Positions 15,823 through 20,850 of a stretch of DNA of 20,850 nucleotides are shown here, one piece after another. The notes below the pieces were generated by a model that saw nothing but the letters and a program-made list of their open reading frames with translations, had not been told where the DNA came from and searched no databases. Source of the DNA: CAZCDM01 sp964497475 (GTDB lineage Bacteria; Planctomycetota; Phycisphaerae; SM23-33). The stretch lies in assembly GCA_964497475.1 (NCBI GenBank), contig CAZCDM010000022.1:1-20850 (forward strand), given 5' to 3'. Within the stretch, counting starts at the first letter, position 1. Every line of letters begins with the position of its first letter. The translations under genes and the position numbers were made by a program.

Positions 15823-16647
15823 TTGGCGACGAAAAAAAATACATCTCAGCAGCGTCAGCGGAAGATACGCACCCTCCTGGAGCAGCGTGGGATGGTGGGC
15901 ATTGACGAGCTGGCCGGTGAGCTTGGCGTCAGCGAGATGACGATTCGCCGCGACCTCGACAAGCTCCAGGCCGGCGGGCAGGTCCGCCGCGTCCATGGCG
16001 GAGCCGAGCCGGCCGAGCGGATGATCTTCGAGTTCGACTTCGTGGCCCGTCGCCAGGCGCACCGCCCGGCCAAGCGTGCCATCGCGGCCGCGGCCCGGTC
16101 GCTGATCGAGCCCGGCCAGCGGATCATCATCGACACCGGCACGACGACGCTCGAACTGGCCCATCTGCTGCGCGACGCGACCGACCTGACCGTCCTCACG
16201 CCGTCGCTGGCGGTGGCCTCGGAGTTGCAGTTCAGCCAGGGCGTGCGGACGATCTTACTCGGCGGGCAGATCCGCCGCGGCACGCCGGACCTGACGGGCA
16301 TGGTCGCCGAGGCCGTCCTGGACATGTTCGCTGCCGACTGGGCCTTCCAGGGCGCCGATGGCATTGACCTCGACGGCGCGATGTACACCGCCGATTTGCA
16401 GATCGCCAAGGTCGACCAGAAAATCCGCCAGCGCGCCGGGCGGACGGTGATCCTCGCCGACGGATCGAAGATCGGCCGGACCGCCCTGACCCGTCACGGC
16501 TACATCCAGCAGTGCGAAGCCCTCTACACCGACGCATCCATCGACCCAACCCACCTCGCCGCTCTGCGACAGCTCGGCGCGACGGTGGTCACCGCTTCCT
16601 CCTCAACCAATCACACCCAAACCCCCAACATGGAGAACGCACAATGA
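15823..16647 (+). CDS. DeoR-family transcriptional regulator
   Basis: A 274-residue DeoR/GlpR repressor of usual length. Residues 28-48 form the signature winged helix (DELAGELGVSEMTIRRDLDKL), followed by 'GGQVRRVHGGA'. The C-terminal sensor domain resembles the sugar-phosphate isomerase fold, with 'DTGTTTLELAHLL' (104-116) and 'LADGSKIGRTAL' near 211-222 forming the phosphosugar pocket. Such repressors usually release DNA on binding a phosphorylated sugar. I start at TTG 15823 (AGGA 8 nt upstream) because upstream codons would cross the promoter. It is divergent from the NagB-like gene and overlaps the aminotransferase start by 4 nt, so it probably controls both units. Confidence 0.93.
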   Translation: MATKKNTSQQRQRKIRTLLEQRGMVGIDELAGELGVSEMTIRRDLDKLQAGGQVRRVHGGAEPAERMIFEFDFVARRQAHRPAKRAIAAAARSLIEPGQRIIIDTGTTTLELAHLLRDATDLTVLTPSLAVASELQFSQGVRTILLGGQIRRGTPDLTGMVAEAVLDMFAADWAFQGADGIDLDGAMYTADLQIAKVDQKIRQRAGRTVILADGSKIGRTALTRHGYIQQCEALYTDASIDPTHLAALRQLGATVVTASSSTNHTQTPNMENAQ

Positions 16648-18029
16648 CTGCACCATCCTTCGCCTCCGGCCCGGACTACTGGGCCCACGTCGACCTCAAC
16701 GTCGTCCCGGATGTCAAGACGCCCCCGCCCGGCCCGGCCAGCCAGGCCATCCACGAGCGCTGCACCAAATACTTCAAGGGCCTCTCGGGCCAGGTCAAAC
16801 TCTTCCCGGTGGTCTTCGACTACGGCAAGGGCTGCGAGCTCGTCGACGCCGACGGCAACCGCTACATCGACTTCTCCAGCGGCATTTACGTGACCACACT
16901 GGGCCACTGCCATCCGAAGATCTCCGAAGCCGTCGCCACCTATGCCCACAAGCTGATGAACTGCCACGACTTCACCACCGAGATTAAAACCCGCCTGGTG
17001 GAAAAGCTCGCCGAGGTCCTGCCCGGCGACCTGAGCGGCTTTCAGTTTTACGATTCGGGCACGACGGCCGTCGAGGCTGGCCTGCGCGTGATGCGCGCCG
17101 CCACCGACGGCAAGCAGGAAATGCTCAGCTGCTTCTACGATTACCACGGTAAGACCACCGGCGGCGTGAGCCTCGGGCATATCCGCAGCTACGTCTACGG
17201 GGCGACCCGCGCACCGGGCTTCCACATGCTGCCCCGCCCGGACGTCTACCGCCCGATGTGGACCAAGGACGACGGCACGATCGACACCGACAAGTACATC
17301 GAGTTCTACGGACAGTACCTCGACAAGGGCACGGCCCACAACGTCGCGGGCTTCTGCCTCGAACCCATCCAGGGCTGGGGCGGCTCGGTCATGCCCCCGG
17401 ATGACTTCTTCCCCAAAATCCGCAAGTTCTGCGACGAGAACAATATTCTGTTCATGGCCGACGAGGTCCTCACCAGCTGGGGGCGGACGGGCAAGTTCCT
17501 CTGCCTCGAACACTGGGACGTCGTGCCCGACGTGGTCTCCATCGGCAAGGGGTTCGGCAATGGGTTCCCGGTGACCTGCGTGGCTGTCCGCGACCAGTAC
17601 AAAGAGAGCTTCGAGAGTATCTCGGCCAGTTCGAGCTATGGCGGTAATCCGATGGCTTGTGCGGCCGCCCTGGCCAGCACCGAAGTCATCGAGGAAGAAA
17701 ACCTCCTGGCCCGGGCTGAGCACCTCGGCGAGCTGGCCATGAAGCGGATGGAAAAGATGAAGGACGAGCACGCCATCGTCGGCGATGTCCGCGCCAAAGG
17801 CTGCCTGATGGGCATTGAGCTCGTCAAGGACAAGGCCGCCAAGACCCCCTTCGACGAGGCCGGCAAGATGGTCTACCAGAAGGCCTTCAAGAAGGGCCTG
17901 GCCTGGATTCCCGCCGGGCACATCCTCCGCATGAGCCCGCCGATCGTCATGGAAGATGACGTCCTGCTCAAGGGCCTGGACATCATCGACGAAGCCATCG
18001 GCGAAACCGAAAAGGAACTGTGCGGGTAA
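16644..18029 (+). CDS. Class III PLP-dependent aminotransferase
   Basis: A 461-residue aminotransferase of the ornithine/GABA class (fold type I). The PLP lysine is K302 in VSIGKGFGNG, the pyridine-binding Asp is D273 in FMADEVLTSWGRTG, and the phosphate-binding loop is 'DSGTTAVEAGLRV' (near 134-146) with the 'YHGKT' stretch after it. These enzymes move an amino group, often a terminal amine, to 2-oxoglutarate or pyruvate. The specific substrate is not evident. ATG 16644 has GGAGAA upstream and overlaps the deoR stop by 4 nt, so it is coupled to the regulator. Its neighbours suggest an amino compound as substrate, with glutamate recycled by the downstream dehydrogenase. Confidence 0.92.
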   Translation: MTAPSFASGPDYWAHVDLNVVPDVKTPPPGPASQAIHERCTKYFKGLSGQVKLFPVVFDYGKGCELVDADGNRYIDFSSGIYVTTLGHCHPKISEAVATYAHKLMNCHDFTTEIKTRLVEKLAEVLPGDLSGFQFYDSGTTAVEAGLRVMRAATDGKQEMLSCFYDYHGKTTGGVSLGHIRSYVYGATRAPGFHMLPRPDVYRPMWTKDDGTIDTDKYIEFYGQYLDKGTAHNVAGFCLEPIQGWGGSVMPPDDFFPKIRKFCDENNILFMADEVLTSWGRTGKFLCLEHWDVVPDVVSIGKGFGNGFPVTCVAVRDQYKESFESISASSSYGGNPMACAAALASTEVIEEENLLARAEHLGELAMKRMEKMKDEHAIVGDVRAKGCLMGIELVKDKAAKTPFDEAGKMVYQKAFKKGLAWIPAGHILRMSPPIVMEDDVLLKGLDIIDEAIGETEKELCG

Positions 18030-18056
18030 CAATTGCCCTTCCTACAGAGAAGTATC

Positions 18057-18084
18057 TTGCATATCGGATATCAGTTTGAATAAT
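18057..18084 (+). promoter_or_regulatory. Candidate promoter for the dehydrogenase/oxidoreductase pair
   Basis: TTGCAT (18057-18062) and AATAAT (18079-18084, five of six) are 16 nt apart in the 176-nt gap after the aminotransferase. A short dyad ATATC-G-GATAT (18061-18071) lies within it and may be an operator. Transcripts from here would carry a leader of about 115 nt. Confidence 0.4.
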
Positions 18085-18094
18085 CACAGTCTTG

Positions 18095-18164
18095 CTCCCG
18101 GCCGGGAGTGACTGGCTTTCGGCCGGGGCAGGCCCGTGTTGGTCGCCACCGCGGCCAGGCCTGC
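18095..18164 (+). promoter_or_regulatory. Structured 5' leader with competing stem-loops before the dehydrogenase gene
   Basis: CTCCCGG/CCGGGAG is a perfect 14-nt palindrome at 18095-18108. CCCGGCC (18097-18103) can instead pair with GGCCGGG (18121-18127), so the two folds exclude each other. Next, GCAGGCC (18128-18134) pairs with GGCCTGC (18158-18164), and inside it TGGTCGC (18140-18146) pairs with GCGGCCA (18151-18157) with one G-U pair. No U-tract follows. I do not recognise a named riboswitch. Confidence 0.4.
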
Positions 18165-18205
18165 GAATCACCGCGATTCTGTGTACTTTCCTCAAAGGAA
18201 CTCCC

Positions 18206-19462
18206 ATGGCTGATACGATTCTTGAAAATGCGTTGTCCAATTTCGACCAGGCCGCCGAGCTGCTCGACGGCGAGATCGACATCCACCTGCTGGACAAGAT
18301 GCGCCTGCCGAAGGAGCGCATCGAACTCAACGTCGGGCCGTTGATGGACGACAAGCAGGTCCATTCTTTCAAGGTGTTCCTCGTCCGCCACAGCGATGTG
18401 CTCGGCCCGAGCAAGGGCGGCATTCGCATGGCCCCGGACGTGACGCTGGACGACGTCAACGGCTTGGCCATGGAGATGACCTGGAAGTGCGCCCTGATCG
18501 GCGTGCCCTTCGGCGGGGGCAAGTCGGGCATCGTGGCCGACCCGCATACGCTCTCACCCTTCGACAAGGAAACGCTCATCCGCTCCTACGCCCGCAACGC
18601 CCACCGGCACATCGGCCCGCAGCTGTACGTGCCCGCGCCGGACATGGGCACGAGCGACCGCGAGATGGGCTACCTCAAGGACGCCCTGTGCTTTTCGATG
18701 GGCCACGCCACCACCAGCGGCTGCTACGTCACCGGCAAGCCGGTGCTCGTCGGCGGCATCGAGGGTCGACACGAAGCGACCGGCCTGGGCGTGGCGATGT
18801 GCATCGAGCGCCTCGCCGAGCGGGAGAAGCTCGACCTGACCCAGGCCACCGCTGCCGTGCAGGGCTTCGGCAATGTCGGCAGCCACGCCGCCCGCACGCT
18901 GCATCAGCGCGGCGTGAGCATCCACGCCGTCTCGCACATTCACGGCGGGCTGTACAACGAAACGGGCCTGGACATCCCCGCGCTGATCGAACACGTCCGC
19001 CAGGCCGGCTCGATCGAAGGCTACCCCCACGCCGAGGCGATCCGCAACGAAGAGCTGCTCGAGCTGGATGTCGACCTGCTCGTCCCGGCCGCCGCAGCCA
19101 GCCAGATCACCGCCGCCAATGCCGACAAAATCCGCGCCCGCTACGTCGTCGAGGGCGCCAACAGCCCGACCACCCCCGCCGCCGACGAGATCCTCGCCGA
19201 GCGGAAGATCACCGTCGTGCCGGACATCCTCGCCAACGCCGGCGGCGTCTTTGTCAGCTATCTCGAATACACCCAGGAAACCCAGCAGGAGCAGATGACC
19301 CGCGAGGAGGTCCACACCCGCCTGCGCGACCGCATGCACAAGCGTCTCGACATCGTGGCCGAGACCGCCGCGGAAAAATCCCTCTCGCTGCGACAGGCCG
19401 CCATGGTCCTGGCCCTGCGTACCGTCAACCAGGCCCTGCTGGCCAAGGGCCTGCTGCCCTGA
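18206..19462 (+). CDS. Glu/Leu/Phe/Val dehydrogenase, probably glutamate dehydrogenase
   Basis: A 418-residue dehydrogenase of the 50-kDa GDH class. The N-terminal domain carries K70-G-G-I-R, 'MTWKCALIGVPFGGGKSG' with K94 and the catalytic-type K106, and 'PAPDMGTS' with D146. The NAD(P) domain has 'VQGFGNVGSHAA' near 215-225. GDH interconverts glutamate and 2-oxoglutarate plus ammonium. The K94 motif favours glutamate over branched-chain amino acids, but specificity is not proven. The usual GGGKGG is GGGKSG here. Start ATG 18206 follows AAAGGA. It lies behind a structured leader and 22 nt before the oxidoreductase, which it is probably cotranscribed with. It could regenerate 2-oxoglutarate for the upstream aminotransferase. 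Confidence 0.92.
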   Translation: MADTILENALSNFDQAAELLDGEIDIHLLDKMRLPKERIELNVGPLMDDKQVHSFKVFLVRHSDVLGPSKGGIRMAPDVTLDDVNGLAMEMTWKCALIGVPFGGGKSGIVADPHTLSPFDKETLIRSYARNAHRHIGPQLYVPAPDMGTSDREMGYLKDALCFSMGHATTSGCYVTGKPVLVGGIEGRHEATGLGVAMCIERLAEREKLDLTQATAAVQGFGNVGSHAARTLHQRGVSIHAVSHIHGGLYNETGLDIPALIEHVRQAGSIEGYPHAEAIRNEELLELDVDLLVPAAAASQITAANADKIRARYVVEGANSPTTPAADEILAERKITVVPDILANAGGVFVSYLEYTQETQQEQMTREEVHTRLRDRMHKRLDIVAETAAEKSLSLRQAAMVLALRTVNQALLAKGLLP

Positions 19463-19484
19463 TCCCAATCACAAGGAACACCCC

Positions 19485-20627
19485 ATGAAAACTGTTCGAT
19501 TCGGAATTATCGGTTGCGGCCTGATGGGCCGCGAACTAGCCACCGCCACCGCCCGCTGGGCTCACCTGCCCGAGATGGACGTCCGCCCGGAACTCATCGC
19601 CGTTTGCGATACCAACGCCGAGCTGCTGAAGTGGTACACGGGCAACTTCCCCTCCATCACCCAGTCGACGGACGACTACAAAGAGCTCCTGGCCAACGAC
19701 GACATCGACGCGATCTACTGCGCCGTGCCCCACCACCTGCACCAGCAGTTCTATTGCGACATCATCGCAGCCGGCAAGGCCCTGCTGGGCGAGAAACCCT
19801 TCGGCATCGACAAGGCCGCCAACGACGCCGTCAACGCCGCCCTGGCCGAGCACCCCGACGTCTTCGTCCGCTGCTCCAGCGAGTTCCCCTTCTTCCCGGC
19901 CGTCCAGGCTATCGGCAAGATGATCGACGAAGACGCCTTCGGAACGATCATCGAGTACACCGGCGCCTTTCTGCACTCCAGCGACCTCAACCCCGACAAG
20001 CCCATCAACTGGAAGCGGATGATCGAGTACAACGGCGAGTACGGCTGCATGGGCGACCTGGGCATGCATGTCTGCCACGTGCCCTTCCGGGCCGGCTTTG
20101 CGCCCACGAACGTCCGGGCTGTGCTGAGCAACATCATGCCCACCCGCCCGGACGGCAAGGGCAATGTCGTCCCCTGCAAAACCTGGGACAACGCCACCCT
20201 GCTGTGCGAGGCGACAAGCCCGGCCGGGGCGAGCTTTCCCTTGACGCTCAAGACCCAGCGCATTGCCCCGGGCGAGACCAACTCCTGGCAGCTGGAGATC
20301 AAGGGCACCAAGGGCTGTGCGCGGTTCAGCACCAAAAACCCCCGCCGCCTGGAGATCCTGGAATACACCGGCGGGCGGCAGGCCTGGCAGCAGATCGATA
20401 CCGGCCAGGAGACCGCCTACAAATCCATCACCGGCGGGATTTTCGAGTTCGGCTTCTCCGACGCGATGCTGCAGATGTGGGCCGCCTTCCTGCACGAGAT
20501 GACCACCGGGCAGGTTCCCAGCCGCTTTGCCGGCTGCGTGCGTCCCGAAGAGGCCGCCCTCTCGCACAAGCTGTTCACGGCCGCACTGGAATCGCAGAAG
20601 ACCGCCTCGACCGTAGCGCTGGACTGA
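19485..20627 (+). CDS. Gfo/Idh/MocA-family oxidoreductase
   Basis: A 380-residue NAD(P)-dependent dehydrogenase. The Rossmann domain begins at once (VRFGIIGCGLMGRE, G10-C-G-L-M-G). The family EKP motif is E103-K-P105, whose Lys is part of the active site, and 'GDLGMHVCH' supplies D191 and H195 of the substrate site. These enzymes oxidise or reduce sugars, inositols and amino-sugar derivatives; the substrate is not determinable here. ATG 19485 follows AAGGA. It is closely linked to the dehydrogenase gene upstream (22-nt gap), and the module's regulator is of a sugar-phosphate-sensing type, which fits a sugar-derived substrate. No signal peptide, so cytoplasmic. Confidence 0.92.
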   Translation: MKTVRFGIIGCGLMGRELATATARWAHLPEMDVRPELIAVCDTNAELLKWYTGNFPSITQSTDDYKELLANDDIDAIYCAVPHHLHQQFYCDIIAAGKALLGEKPFGIDKAANDAVNAALAEHPDVFVRCSSEFPFFPAVQAIGKMIDEDAFGTIIEYTGAFLHSSDLNPDKPINWKRMIEYNGEYGCMGDLGMHVCHVPFRAGFAPTNVRAVLSNIMPTRPDGKGNVVPCKTWDNATLLCEATSPAGASFPLTLKTQRIAPGETNSWQLEIKGTKGCARFSTKNPRRLEILEYTGGRQAWQQIDTGQETAYKSITGGIFEFGFSDAMLQMWAAFLHEMTTGQVPSRFAGCVRPEEAALSHKLFTAALESQKTASTVALD

Positions 20628-20638
20628 CCGCCCGCAGT

Positions 20639-20684
20639 GACACAACCAGGCCCCGGCGGGAAAACCGACCGGCTCTGTTGTGTC
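20639..20684 (+). other. Long hairpin downstream of the oxidoreductase gene
   Basis: GACACAAC (20639-20646) and GTTGTGTC (20677-20684) are a perfect 8-bp inverted repeat. Inside it, CCGGCGG and CCGACCGG pair with a single-base bulge around a short A-rich loop. It begins 12 nt after the stop. No T-run follows, so it is not a standard intrinsic terminator; it may protect the 3' end of the transcript or be a small palindromic element. The remaining bases to 20850 contain no convincing gene. Confidence 0.45.
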
Positions 20685-20850
20685 CGGCGGCGCGGTAGGC
20701 CTTGGCGAATTCCGCGCTAATCGGCGCGTCGAGCATCTGCTGGAACTCGGCCTCGCAGATCGACAAAACTCCACCAGAGGCAAAGAAAACTGCGCGAACC
20801 CGGATTTCCCGGATGAAAACCACAATTCATGTATAATGAGGCATTGTTTG

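Noticed and set aside
18092..18205. A 38-codon N-terminal extension of the dehydrogenase
   Set aside because: It is translated from the structured leader, has no family match, and ATG 18206 has a good ribosome site.
20832..20837. TATAAT near the window end as a promoter
   Set aside because: There is no acceptable -35 element at 16-18 nt and the downstream gene is not visible, so it is mentioned only as part of the gene-free stretch.

Overview
The window is GC-rich, densely packed bacterial DNA. The best guess is a planctomycete, possibly of the Phycisphaerae. This rests on style rather than a marker gene: several proteins have tails rich in Ser-Gln-Pro ('SQPA', 'SQPSQP'), the window begins with the last codons of what may be a prepilin-like protein, and many small single-pass membrane proteins sit among housekeeping genes. 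There is no rRNA, tRNA, CRISPR array, transposase or phage gene. I treat the taxonomy as inference.

Region 1 (1-2563). After the 20-codon tail of an upstream gene comes a + strand operon: a membrane-anchored coiled-coil protein with a C-terminal beta-rich domain, a small bitopic protein, and the actin homologue MreB, closed by an intrinsic terminator at 2536-2563. A perfect DnaA box (TTATCCACA) lies just upstream of the first gene.

Region 2 (2580-4126, - strand). A small zinc-ribbon protein with an excellent ribosome site lies upstream of a full-length CinA (NMN deamidase / COG1058 fusion).

Region 3 (4277-6380, + strand). A discoidin-like putative lipoprotein has its own near-consensus promoter. 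It is followed by a B12-binding radical SAM protein whose interdomain linker carries a perfect 24-nt palindrome, exactly 8 codons long and in phase.

Region 4 (6377-13729, + strand). This is a long, tightly coupled cell-elongation operon: a small bitopic protein, MreC, MreD, PBP2, RodA, an alpha/beta hydrolase and a multi-pass membrane protein. Start and stop codons overlap by 4 nt (ATGA) at three junctions here (radical SAM/bitopic, PBP2/RodA, RodA/hydrolase), and mreC and mreD abut exactly. MreB, from region 1, polymerises under the membrane; MreC/MreD link it to the PBP2 transpeptidase and the RodA glycosyltransferase. PBP2 has an EF-hand/dockerin-like calcium-loop sequence just after its KTG motif. 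A separate membrane-anchored protein, weakly reminiscent of YpmS/DUF2140, follows at 13826-14737.

Region 5 (14744-20627). This is a metabolic module built around a divergent control region (15692-15822). On the - strand lies a glucosamine-6-phosphate deaminase (NagB) homologue with an altered active site. On the + strand lie a DeoR-family repressor, overlapped by 4 nt with a class III PLP aminotransferase, then a Glu/Leu/Phe/Val dehydrogenase behind a structured 5' leader, and a Gfo/Idh/MocA sugar-type oxidoreductase. The combination suggests catabolism of an amino sugar or other amino compound, with amino nitrogen passed by the transaminase to glutamate and released by the dehydrogenase. This substrate-level reading is inference. 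The window ends in about 220 bases without a convincing gene, containing one long hairpin.
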